Shown here in pieces: positions 21,328 to 27,050 of a stretch of 27,050 nt of DNA. Position 1 is the stretch's first letter. Each line of letters starts with the position of its first letter. The notes under the pieces were generated by a model that was not told the origin of the DNA, searched no databases, and saw nothing but the letters and a program-made list of their open reading frames with translations. This DNA comes from a virus, in IMG/VR virus record IMGVR_UViG_3300047678_000287, positions 1 to 27,050 of that record; one strand, given 5' to 3'. Made by a program: the position numbers and the translations under genes.

Positions 21328-22722
21328 TTAGTCCTCTGGGGAGAATGACGCTGCATCCGGCGCAGCGTTCGGTGTGACGATTTGTGACGATTCCTGCGGC
21401 TCGTGTGGAGTCTCACCGCGAATCGTTGCGCGCACTTTCGACGCTTCATCGCGCGCATATCCCGCCTCTGCGTCTGCGTAAACCGCGTCGGGCATCTGCG
21501 AATCCGCCCAGCCGCCATGCTGCTGCAACCCCTCACGACTGATGTGCTCCGCTTTCGCGGCATCGACAGACTGTCGACGCGATCCGTAGGGACCGCGTCC
21601 ATCGACGTGCGTGATCGGCGTGCCCCGTCCGTCGACGTCAGCGAGGGCTTCGGCGAGCCGATGCCAGCGACGAATCGCGCTGCGGTCGACATGACCACGC
21701 GTCGCGTACTCGGCACGTGACACGAGGTGTCCGTCGGCATCGTGCGCGAAGTGCCCACCAGGAAAGAGCGCGTAGTCGGTGATCTCGCCGGCATGATACG
21801 CGGTCTCGAGCCCGGCGAGGTACCCCGACGTCAGGACGCGATCGAGATCCGCGCGCTGCTGCTCGGTGAAGTGCACGACGCCGCCGCGCTTCTTGCCCTT
21901 GCCGGGAATGCGCAGCACGCCCTTCGCGCGGTCCACGTGCGAGCGCATCGAGCGGATCAGCTGTCCGATGCGATACTCGGCGCCGAGCGCGTAGGCGAGC
22001 CCGTACCGCTCGTCGGCCTTCCATGCACTGGTGAACAGCGCCCGGTACTCCTCGCGGGTGTAGCGGGGCTGCGCCGGCGTATACTCGCCGACGTCATCCG
22101 CGAACTCCTCATCCATCTGCTTCCACGCCAGCGCGGCCGTCGGCGCAATCAGCTGCTCGTCGCGCAGCCAGTTCGCGATCGCGAGGGTCAGGGCCAACGT
22201 GAGCTGTGCCGCACGCACGCCGCGGTTGCCGGCCTTCTGCTGCCGCGCGAGCTCCTGTCGCCACAGCTTCCGCAGCTGCCCACGGTCCACGGCGCTCCAC
22301 GTCATGCCCTCGCCCCACGTGAGCACGGCGCGATCGACCGCGCGCTCCAGGTCCTTCCGGTGCGCCGTGTCCTTGTTCCAGCGACCCGTGTCGGCGTCTG
22401 ACGCGCGGGCCCAGCCCTCACGAATCGTCAGCCTCGCATCGACTGCTGCCGGTGCCGCTGGCATCGTCGGCGCATCACCCCGACCCTGTACCAGCCGGGA
22501 ATGCTGGTCCGCTGCCTCACACTCGGCGCGCTCCACCGCGACGCGATCCAGCCCGCCGCGCGCACCGCGCACCACGAACCCCAACGAGCGAATGGTGCGC
22601 TTGCCTTTCGTCCGCTGCCACCGAAGATACACGACGCCGCCGCGCTTCAGGTCTTCGAAGGCCACGACGCGAAACGGCTTCATGCCCACGGCGAACTTCC
22701 ACGGCTCGACCGCTTTGGTCAC
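21328..22722 (-). CDS. int: Tyrosine-type phage integrase
   Basis: The product is 464 residues from GTG 22722 (GTGA overlap with the excisionase-like gene); the frame is open to 22812 without a better start. An N-terminal arm-binding region (about 1-80) and a core-binding SAM-like domain (about 100-205) precede the catalytic domain. Visible motifs are Arg251 (LGAEYRIGQLIRSM), basic hairpin KGKKRG (275-280), RGPYGSRRQSVDAA (second Arg; the usual His is Tyr), QHGGWAD (Trp in the His/Trp position) and probable nucleophile Tyr415 (DAVYADAE). It integrates phage DNA at attP, which lies just past its 3' end. Confidence 0.85.
   Translation of the reverse strand: MTKAVEPWKFAVGMKPFRVVAFEDLKRGGVVYLRWQRTKGKRTIRSLGFVVRGARGGLDRVAVERAECEAADQHSRLVQGRGDAPTMPAAPAAVDARLTIREGWARASDADTGRWNKDTAHRKDLERAVDRAVLTWGEGMTWSAVDRGQLRKLWRQELARQQKAGNRGVRAAQLTLALTLAIANWLRDEQLIAPTAALAWKQMDEEFADDVGEYTPAQPRYTREEYRALFTSAWKADERYGLAYALGAEYRIGQLIRSMRSHVDRAKGVLRIPGKGKKRGGVVHFTEQQRADLDRVLTSGYLAGLETAYHAGEITDYALFPGGHFAHDADGHLVSRAEYATRGHVDRSAIRRWHRLAEALADVDGRGTPITHVDGRGPYGSRRQSVDAAKAEHISREGLQQHGGWADSQMPDAVYADAEAGYARDEASKVRATIRGETPHEPQESSQIVTPNAAPDAASFSPED
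21373..21392 (+). repeat. Two tandem arm-type repeats inside the integrase 3' end
   Basis: TGTGACGATT occurs twice head to tail, spaced one helical turn. The surrounding 18 bases match the left arm at 21105-21124 almost exactly. They encode SSQIVTP near the integrase C-terminus. Confidence 0.65.
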
Positions 22723-23042
22723 GCCACCGCCTTGAACGCCGGCGCGGGCGTACCGCGACGAATGCGGTAGTCGCGGCCGACCCGCGTGCAGGGGATCTGC
22801 TGGAACTGGCACCAGCGCCGCACCTGGCTCGCGCTTTTGTTGATGTGCGGGAGCGCGCCGTACTCGGCGGGCGTCAGCTCTTCATCGTCGAGCGATGCCG
22901 CCAGGAGATCGGCAAGCATCTCGGTGGCGCAGTAGTCGAACACGTCGGCCGTGGTGTCGTGGGGCGAGACGGCGCGCCGTTCCTGCGCCTTCTCGCGCCA
23001 AACCCGGGCCAGCGCTTCCGCGCGGTTGAACGTCGCGTTCAC
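22719..23042 (-). CDS. Excisionase-like HTH protein next to integrase
   Basis: The product is 107 residues from GTG 23042. The N-terminal half is helical. The C-terminal part (LTPAEYGALPHINKSASQVR then RWCQFQQIPCTRVGRDYRIR) is a MerR/excisionase-type winged helix: recognition helix 'S.sqVrrWc..g.IP' followed by a 'R.GRdYRIr' wing. Direct coupling to the integrase (GTGA) makes a recombination directionality factor the most likely role; a general regulator is the alternative. Confidence 0.7.
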   Translation of the reverse strand: MNATFNRAEALARVWREKAQERRAVSPHDTTADVFDYCATEMLADLLAASLDDEELTPAEYGALPHINKSASQVRRWCQFQQIPCTRVGRDYRIRRGTPAPAFKAVA

Positions 23043-24001
23043 TGCTCGAGCGCCCGGTCGTCGAATGGATCGTCCTCGTCACTGTCTGTCGGCACCGTCG
23101 CAACCGGCGCCGACGCATACGGATCTTCTGCCGCCAGGTGCCGCGCGATGTTGGCCCGCTGCGTTGCCTCGCTCGGCATCGGCGTCGCCACGTCGAGCGC
23201 CTCGGCGTACGGATCGAACGCGCCCGCGCTGAGCGCACGCGGCCGGTTCGCCGCCGTCATCTCGGCCTGCCGCGACTTCTCACCGATCACGTCCGCAACG
23301 ATCACCTCGTTGAGCTGCGCCATCTCGCCGTGCATACCGTCGAGCTGCGTGCCATACTCGGGGAGCACTTCGAGGATCTTGATCAGCGCGCGGCGACGTG
23401 CCCGCGTCTCGGCGGTCTTCGTCGGCTCGGTGTCGCCAACCGGATCACGCTGCCGCGACCCGCCGCCGCACCAGTTTACGCCGATGATCTCGCGCCCGGT
23501 CGAGGTCAGCGTGAAGCGCTGCACGGCGGCCGCGATGGCCTTGTCGGGCACGTTGTGCTCGATGCGGGCGCGCAACCGCCGCATGCTCTCCCCCTTCGCC
23601 CATTCGTCGCCCGCGCTCGCCAACGCTTCCAGGCGTGCGTCGGCGTTGATGAACTCGACCTGATGCGGGATGATGATGCCGCGCTGAATCAGCGGGGCCG
23701 CGCGCTCGTCGTAGAAGTCGGCGTTCAGGTAGATATTGCCACCCAACACGTCGATGTGCCGCAGCGGATCGAGGTTGTGTCGGCGGCAGTACTCGGCGAG
23801 CGAGCGCACGCCGTCGGCGCTCAGTTCCTTGCTCCACGTCGCGCCACGAATGGCCGTGGCCATCGCGTTCTGCGCCTTGCGCTCGTCGATGATGGCCTGC
23901 CGTTCCGGCGAGAGGTTCTGGCGGGCGACAGCGCTCGCGGATTGCGCGGTCGTGGTCAGCGCAATGGATGGGGCGTCGGTGGTCTCGGTCGGTGCGGTCA
24001 T
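23039..24001 (-). CDS. Phage protein, possible single-strand annealing (RecT/Redbeta-like)
   Basis: The product is 320 residues. The N-terminal core has SLAEYCRRHNLDPLRHIDVL followed by GGNIYLNADFY. Near residues 190-220 there is WCGGGSRQRDPVGDTEPTKT then AETRARRRALIKI. A 'hundred-residue core plus TkTaeTRA.rRAL' ending recalls single-strand annealing proteins (RecT, Redbeta, Erf), but I see no decisive motif. The last 90 residues are acidic and disordered-looking, ending DDPFDDRALEQ, like the acidic tip of ssDNA-associated proteins. No separate exonuclease gene is nearby. Confidence 0.6.
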   Translation of the reverse strand: MTAPTETTDAPSIALTTTAQSASAVARQNLSPERQAIIDERKAQNAMATAIRGATWSKELSADGVRSLAEYCRRHNLDPLRHIDVLGGNIYLNADFYDERAAPLIQRGIIIPHQVEFINADARLEALASAGDEWAKGESMRRLRARIEHNVPDKAIAAAVQRFTLTSTGREIIGVNWCGGGSRQRDPVGDTEPTKTAETRARRRALIKILEVLPEYGTQLDGMHGEMAQLNEVIVADVIGEKSRQAEMTAANRPRALSAGAFDPYAEALDVATPMPSEATQRANIARHLAAEDPYASAPVATVPTDSDEDDPFDDRALEQ

Positions 24002-24393
24002 GCGGCAATTCTCCGAAGCAAGGTGGGTTCATCATCCCGCGCCGCATCTTCGGCGTAGGCGTCCGTCTCGATCCGGCGCCGGTGGCGTGCGTGCGCGACG
24101 GTCGCGAGCGCTTCGATGTGCGTGGCATGCACGTAGGCCATCACGCCCCGTTCGGCGCGCGTCATGGCCTTCCGCAACACGTCCTGCGTGGCCTCGTACA
24201 CGTCGCGGTTCATCTCGCGGTCGCTCTCGATGAGCAGCCAGAGGTAATAGCTGCTCTCCAGCGGACGGTCGCCGTTCGCGTCCATCACCTCGTCGTAGAG
24301 ATCGGTGACCGCGTCGCGGAAGGCCTCCTCGGCGTTGGACATGCCCATGTCCGGGGCGCCGTCGCCGTGGCGGTTCATCTCGCGGTGCCTCAT
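23998..24393 (-). CDS. Hypothetical early protein
   Basis: The product is 131 residues, mostly helical and charged (NAEEAFRDAVTDLYDEVMDA, SSYYLWLLIESDREMNRDVY). No motif is recognised and no membrane segment is seen. ATG 24393 overlaps the upstream stop (ATGA); ATG 24345 (MGMSNAEEAF) is an internal alternative. It is coupled to the annealing-like gene downstream. Confidence 0.65.
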   Translation of the reverse strand: MRHREMNRHGDGAPDMGMSNAEEAFRDAVTDLYDEVMDANGDRPLESSYYLWLLIESDREMNRDVYEATQDVLRKAMTRAERGVMAYVHATHIEALATVAHARHRRRIETDAYAEDAARDDEPTLLRRIAA

Positions 24394-24770
24394 GACGCGT
24401 ACTCCGTCAGCGCGTCGCGCTCGGCGATCGCGTAGGCGTCGTCCGCATTCAGCCGGCGCACCTCGTCAGCGGTGCGGGGGGTTCCCGAAATCTGTTTCGG
24501 GAACATCTGGGCATCCACGAGGGCGCCGACGGTGTTCGGCTGCGTGCATTCCATCCCGCCGTGCCGCGCCATCGCGTACGCCAGCTTGAGCGCGACGCTG
24601 TGCTCATGCACCAGCCCGCCCCGCGAGTCATCCGCGATCGACGCGGCCTCGTCCTGCCCGTAGACGCCCGCCTGGCGCAGATCAGTCGTGTATCCCGCGC
24701 GACTCGCGCGCCACCACGCGCCGTGCTTCTTCGACCAGACGACGTACGCGTCCTGCATGTTCTCGGTCAC
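24390..24770 (-). CDS. Hypothetical early protein
   Basis: The product is 126 residues, starting MTENMQDAYVVWSKKHGAWW then RASRAGYTTDLRQAGVYG. The aromatic 'y.vWskkhg.wWr....GYT.dl..AG.Y..eEA' start occurs in small phage proteins of unknown role that I recall only as a pattern. The rest is helical. It is coupled on both sides by ATGA overlaps. Confidence 0.7.
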   Translation of the reverse strand: MTENMQDAYVVWSKKHGAWWRASRAGYTTDLRQAGVYGQDEAASIADDSRGGLVHEHSVALKLAYAMARHGGMECTQPNTVGALVDAQMFPKQISGTPRTADEVRRLNADDAYAIAERDALTEYAS

Positions 24771-25291
24771 GACGCCACCTCCGCCGCCGCGAGCGCGCGC
24801 GTGAGATCGGTCGCGATCTGGGCCTTGTATTCCTTCGACACCGTCACGAACGGCAACGCCTGCACCTTCGCCAGCGCCTGCAGCGCCTTGACGTCGAGCG
24901 ATTCAGGCACGAGGCACAGCTGCTTCTCGCGCGCCCAGGCCAGGGCCGCCGTCTCGTCAATCGCATAGACGGTGAATCCCTTGATCTCGACGCCGGCCAC
25001 CGGCTTCGGTTCGCCGGTGATGTCATGCACCACCAGCGCACTGCCGCGAATCTCCGCCTCGATGCTCTCGAGCTCGCGCTTCGTCGTGGTCAGCGCGTCG
25101 ATGTGCTCGCGGTGCGCCGCGTCGAACGCTTCGCGCAGTTCCGCGAGCGTTGCCGCCTGGGCGTCGCGCGTGCTGCGCAGCACGTTCAAGCGGTGCAGGG
25201 CCGTGCGCAGCGCGCCGGTCAGAATCGACGAGTCGAGCGCGGGGTACGGGGCCACGACGATGTCGGGCACGTCCGTTGCGATCTCACTCAT
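24767..25291 (-). CDS. Coiled-coil early protein
   Basis: The product is 174 residues. Residues about 24-82 form a likely coiled coil (ALRTALHRLNVLRSTRDAQA, then LREAFDAAHREHIDAL and ELESIEAEIRG). A globular end follows with VVHDITGEPKPVAGVEIKGF, DETAALAWAREKQLCLVPES and LPFVTVSKEYKAQIATDL. This layout occurs in phage early proteins near recombination genes; I do not know the function. A Gam-like nuclease inhibitor is a remote alternative. The start overlaps the preceding stop by 8 bases. Confidence 0.7.
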   Translation of the reverse strand: MSEIATDVPDIVVAPYPALDSSILTGALRTALHRLNVLRSTRDAQAATLAELREAFDAAHREHIDALTTTKRELESIEAEIRGSALVVHDITGEPKPVAGVEIKGFTVYAIDETAALAWAREKQLCLVPESLDVKALQALAKVQALPFVTVSKEYKAQIATDLTRALAAAEVAS

Positions 25292-25469
25292 GGCCAGCGA
25301 TCCTCAGGTAGCGGGGCGCGACCGCGCGATCCAGCTCGGGATCGTAGCGCAGGTCGGACTGCTTGACGTAGGGCACGACGTCGGCCTCGACGAACACGCG
25401 GGGCGGAATGCGGCCGGACGCGAGGCCGGTCTGGCGACGGTCGGCGGGGATCTGGTCGCGGGTGATCAC
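25284..25469 (-). CDS. 61-residue hypothetical protein
   Basis: GTG 25469 forms a GTGA overlap with the upstream stop. The product (ITRDQIPADRRQTGLASGRI then PPRVFVEADVVPYVKQSDL) is soluble, with no recognised motif. The longer frame upstream overlaps the preceding gene and is rejected. The tight overlaps on both sides support it as real. Confidence 0.6.
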   Translation of the reverse strand: MITRDQIPADRRQTGLASGRIPPRVFVEADVVPYVKQSDLRYDPELDRAVAPRYLRIAGHE

Positions 25470-26020
25470 GAGAAGCCTCCCGCCACACGCGGGCGACGGG
25501 CACGCACTGCCGCCTTCGCATCGATCAGCTGACCGAGCAGGTCGCCCGCCGTCCACATGGCGTGCGTCGTCCGTTCGATCGCTCTGTCGAGGTCGGCGAG
25601 GTTGCCGGTCTCGATGGCATGGAAGGCCCGCTGCTGCGCCACGTCGGCGCTGGCCTGCGCCGTCGTTTCGTCATCCCATGTCGTGCGGAGACAGGCACGC
25701 GCCATCGGCCGGCGTGAGAGTGCCATCAGATCGGCACAGAGTCCACGCATGAACTGCAGCACGCTCACCGGCGACGCGGATTGAACGACGGCGACGGTAG
25801 CCGCGATGATCGTTTCATCGCTCGCGGGGCGCCCCTTCGTCACATCACGTACGAGATCCTGCTGATTCGCGGCGATACGGGCGTCGCTCCGCAGCGTCGC
25901 CAACCGCGAACGCCATCGGTCGGTGAGGTCACGCGCTTCACGGCGCAACCGTGCGCGCTCGCCAGCGGACTCGGCGCTTTTGGCGCGGCCTGCGGCTGGA
26001 AATGCCAAGCTCTGTCCCAT
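25466..26020 (-). CDS. Hypothetical helical early protein
   Basis: The product is 184 residues from ATG 26020, chosen because GAGG lies 8 bases upstream. It is helical throughout (ERARLRREARDLTDRWRSRL; SDETIIAATVAVVQSASPVS; QQRAFHAIETGNLADLDRAI). No family is recognised. The frame continues upstream to 26122 through a partial duplicate of the start region, which lacks a ribosome site. Confidence 0.65.
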   Translation of the reverse strand: MGQSLAFPAAGRAKSAESAGERARLRREARDLTDRWRSRLATLRSDARIAANQQDLVRDVTKGRPASDETIIAATVAVVQSASPVSVLQFMRGLCADLMALSRRPMARACLRTTWDDETTAQASADVAQQRAFHAIETGNLADLDRAIERTTHAMWTAGDLLGQLIDAKAAVRARRPRVAGGFS

Positions 26021-26077
26021 CGTGCAGCCCTCAGTTAAGTTGTGGGCATCGGCTGCCAAGCCGTGTCCCGTTGTGCA
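26003..26077. repeat. Imperfect 24-bp direct repeat over a start codon
   Basis: 26003-26026 and 26054-26077 match at about 20 of 24 bases (TGCCAAGC..TGTCCC...GTGCA), 51 bases apart, an in-frame offset. The left copy carries the ATG start of the 184-residue gene; the right copy has ACG there. It could be a duplicated start region or paired regulator sites. Confidence 0.65.
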
Positions 26078-26224
26078 CGCACGCCCTGCCTGGCCGCGGG
26101 GCGTTCGTGTTTCCTGCCTCATGTTCGGTGCTCGTCGGGGTAACCCCGCCGGTCCGGCCCTGCGCATGGTTCGTCCATGCCTCCTGCCCATCGCCTGCCG
26201 CCTGCGTTACTGCCTCGCGGGTCG
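26021..26224. other. Gap between HTH gene and next early gene
   Basis: These 204 bases show no supported gene. They hold the right copy of the 24-bp repeat and small GC hairpins (CGGGG-taa-CCCCG near 26139, GCCGG/CCGGC near 26150) with no U-tract. I see no promoter-like pair. Confidence 0.5.
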
Positions 26225-26455
26225 TTACGCCGCGACGTCGCCCTGCTCAGCAGGTTCCGGCGTCCGCGCCTGCCACGCCTTCCGCGCCCGCTCAGCGGAC
26301 GCGCGGGTGATGAGCTGCCGACCGGCGACCATCACCCCGTCGAGCTCCCCACGGGCGAGCAGCGCCTCGACGGTCGGACGCGAGCAGCCGACGATGCGGA
26401 GCGCTTCCGTCTTACTGAGCAGGTCGGCGACCTTGCGCTGCTGTCTTTTCGGCAC
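26225..26455 (-). CDS. Small HTH (excisionase/MerR-type) regulator, first gene of leftward operon
   Basis: The product is 76 residues from GTG 26455, chosen for the GGAG 6 bases upstream; ATG 26488 and ATG 26503 are in frame but have no ribosome site, and the promoter would start at 26503. The body (DLLSKTEALRIVGCSRPTVE then ALLARGELDGVMVAGRQL) is an HTH_17-like fold with a wing ending ITRASAERARKAWQAR. As the first gene behind the leftward promoter and opposite a repressor-like gene, it may act as a Cro-, Cox- or early activator-type regulator. Confidence 0.75.
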   Translation of the reverse strand: MPKRQQRKVADLLSKTEALRIVGCSRPTVEALLARGELDGVMVAGRQLITRASAERARKAWQARTPEPAEQGDVAA

Positions 26456-26480
26456 CAGACTCTCCGGTTGTGCTTCCGTG

Positions 26481-26497
26481 CTTTGCATTGTGCAAAG
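26481..26497. promoter_or_regulatory. Operator-like inverted repeat just after promoter P1
   Basis: CTTTGCA-TTG-TGCAAAG is a perfect 7-bp inverted repeat with a 3-base centre. It lies from about +6 to +22 of the predicted P1 transcript, where a bound dimer would block transcription. Confidence 0.65.
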
Positions 26498-26509
26498 CGT
26501 CATTACAGG

Positions 26510-26538
26510 ATCATACAAACCGTGTGCGATCTTGTCAA
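26510..26538 (-). promoter_or_regulatory. Leftward sigma70-type promoter P1
   Basis: On the minus strand TTGACA (26538-26533), 17 bases, then TATGAT (26515-26510). The -35 matches consensus fully and the -10 at five of six positions, with ideal spacing in a GC-rich genome. Start would be near 26503, feeding the early operon. Confidence 0.8.
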
Positions 26539-26549
26539 TAGGCGTGCGA

Positions 26550-26616
26550 AAGCCCCCGGTACCGGACCGTCGTCCGATCAAACCAGCCGTTGACGGCGAC
26601 TGGCTCCCGAGGGCTT
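26550..26616 (-). other. Branched inverted-repeat (three-way junction) structure
   Basis: On the minus strand AAGCCCTCGG (26616-26607) pairs with CCGGGGGCTT (26559-26550), 10 bp with one G-U. Inside lie two hairpins: CCAG..CCG-tcaa-CGG..CTGG (26603-26583, with a 3-base bulge) and CGGAC-gacg-GTCCG (26576-26563). The G-U pair favours a minus-strand RNA. It may terminate or attenuate upstream leftward transcription. Confidence 0.6.
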
Positions 26617-26890
26617 CCACGTGCTGCGATCTGTGATGGGCGTGACGACCGTTTTCCCGGCAGGCACGGCCGGTAGGTAGTCACACGCTCGAACGCTCTG
26701 GCCGACTCTTCCCGGTGGCCTGCGCTGCCGTGCCGTCAACACGGTGCCCCTTCGGCCTGCGGCCCGGCAGTCGTCGCCGGTTCTTGCGGTGCGGTAGCTG
26801 TCCTGCCGGACCGGGTCGCACGGCTGCGTTGCCCGGATTTACGATGGTTCGCTGTCGCACATCCTCCCGTTGTTCAGCCTTACAGAGCGC

Positions 26891-27050
26891 ATGCAAGACA
26901 AGGAAACGGTGTCAGAATCCGACACGAACATACAGGATCGCTCAGGATCAGTCAAACGGTGGGGATGGGCGGACGTTCGCGGCCTTCGCCTGCGACTTGG
27001 TCTAACACAGGGGCAGTTCGCGCACCTGCTCGACGTCGAGCGTCCAACCA
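26891..27050 (+). CDS. XRE-type HTH protein, repressor-like (N-terminal part only)
   Basis: The frame starts at ATG 26891 and is open to the window end (53 codons). GTG 26909 is an alternative, preceded by AAGGAA. The segment VRGLRLRLGLTQGQFAHLLD then VERPT is a typical start of an XRE (lambda repressor-like) HTH: scaffold helix, LTQGQFAHLL, then the recognition helix. It is the only supported gene on the plus strand and is divergent from the early operon, which suggests the lysogeny repressor. The first 22 residues are non-conserved and overlap promoter-like sequence P2. Confidence 0.7.
   Translation, partial: MQDKETVSESDTNIQDRSGSVKRWGWADVRGLRLRLGLTQGQFAHLLDVERPT
26909..26925. promoter_or_regulatory. 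Operator-like inverted repeat at promoter P2
   Basis: GTGTC-agaatcc-GACAC is a perfect 5-bp inverted repeat with a 7-base spacer. It overlaps the predicted start of P2 and the first codons of the repressor-like gene. The sequence differs from the repeat at P1. Confidence 0.5.
26927..26955 (-). promoter_or_regulatory. Leftward sigma70-type promoter-like sequence P2
   Basis: On the minus strand TTGACT (26955-26950), 17 bases, TATGTT (26932-26927): five of six matches in each box. It lies inside the start of the rightward repressor-like gene and points to the control region. No gene follows directly, so it may give an antisense or long leader RNA. Confidence 0.5.

Larger units (their letters stand above)
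26489..26890. other. Control region between HTH regulator and repressor-like gene
   Basis: About 400 bases without a convincing gene. They contain promoter P1, its operator-like repeat and a branched inverted-repeat structure. From 26640 to 26880 I see only GC-rich sequence with short inverted repeats. I find no clear rightward promoter for the repressor-like gene. Confidence 0.6.

Noticed and set aside
26489-26620. N-terminal extension of the small HTH protein to 131 residues
   Set aside because: It would start upstream of promoter P1 and read through the branched inverted repeat. GTG 26455 has a good ribosome site downstream of P1.
26681-26896. 71-codon minus-strand frame in the control region
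   Set aside because: It has a TTG start, no Shine-Dalgarno and Arg/Pro-rich composition. It could only be real if P2 drives it, which I cannot support.

Overview
The window is a stretch of a temperate, HK97-type siphovirus (long-tailed dsDNA phage) genome from a GC-rich bacterium. Almost every gene lies on the minus strand and is read right to left; consecutive genes usually share an ATGA or GTGA stop/start overlap, so about 40 genes form one nearly unbroken series of translationally coupled operons. Sigma70-like promoters and GGAG-type Shine-Dalgarno sites fit an ordinary bacterial host. The host phylum cannot be fixed from the sequence. No rRNA, complete tRNA or housekeeping gene is present, and a phage attachment site lies inside the phage gene order, so this reads as a free or excised phage genome rather than a prophage edge.

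Right end (about 26.2-27.05 kb): a control region. The start of an XRE-type repressor-like gene runs rightward off the window. Two leftward promoter-like sequences face away from it (TTGACA-N17-TATGAT and TTGACT-N17-TATGTT), each followed at its predicted start site by an inverted repeat. A three-way-junction inverted-repeat structure lies between them. The first leftward gene is a small helix-turn-helix protein.

21.3-26.0 kb: early genes. These are several small unknown phage proteins, a coiled-coil protein, a possible single-strand-annealing-like protein, an excisionase-like HTH protein and a tyrosine integrase. Just past the integrase is attP: the 3' part of a tRNA-Met(CAT) flanked by TGTGACGATT arm-type repeats.

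14.3-21.0 kb: small accessory proteins, a truncated gene with an HNH endonuclease gene next to it, and a protein with 26 near-identical SAA[R/D/Y] repeats. The replication block follows: prim-pol/DnaB-type helicase fusion, an initiator-like protein whose gene holds a perfect 18-bp-arm palindrome (possible origin), a RusA-like resolvase and a VRR-NUC-like protein.

1-14.3 kb: packaging and virion genes in canonical order. These are the terminase-associated HNH, a second homing-type HNH, small and large terminase, portal, protease, capsid, connectors, tail terminator, tail tube, a chaperone-position gene and the tape measure protein (cut by the window start). A structured leader precedes the capsid gene, with a terminator-like hairpin and a hairpin that buries the capsid Shine-Dalgarno site. 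No lysis genes are in the window.
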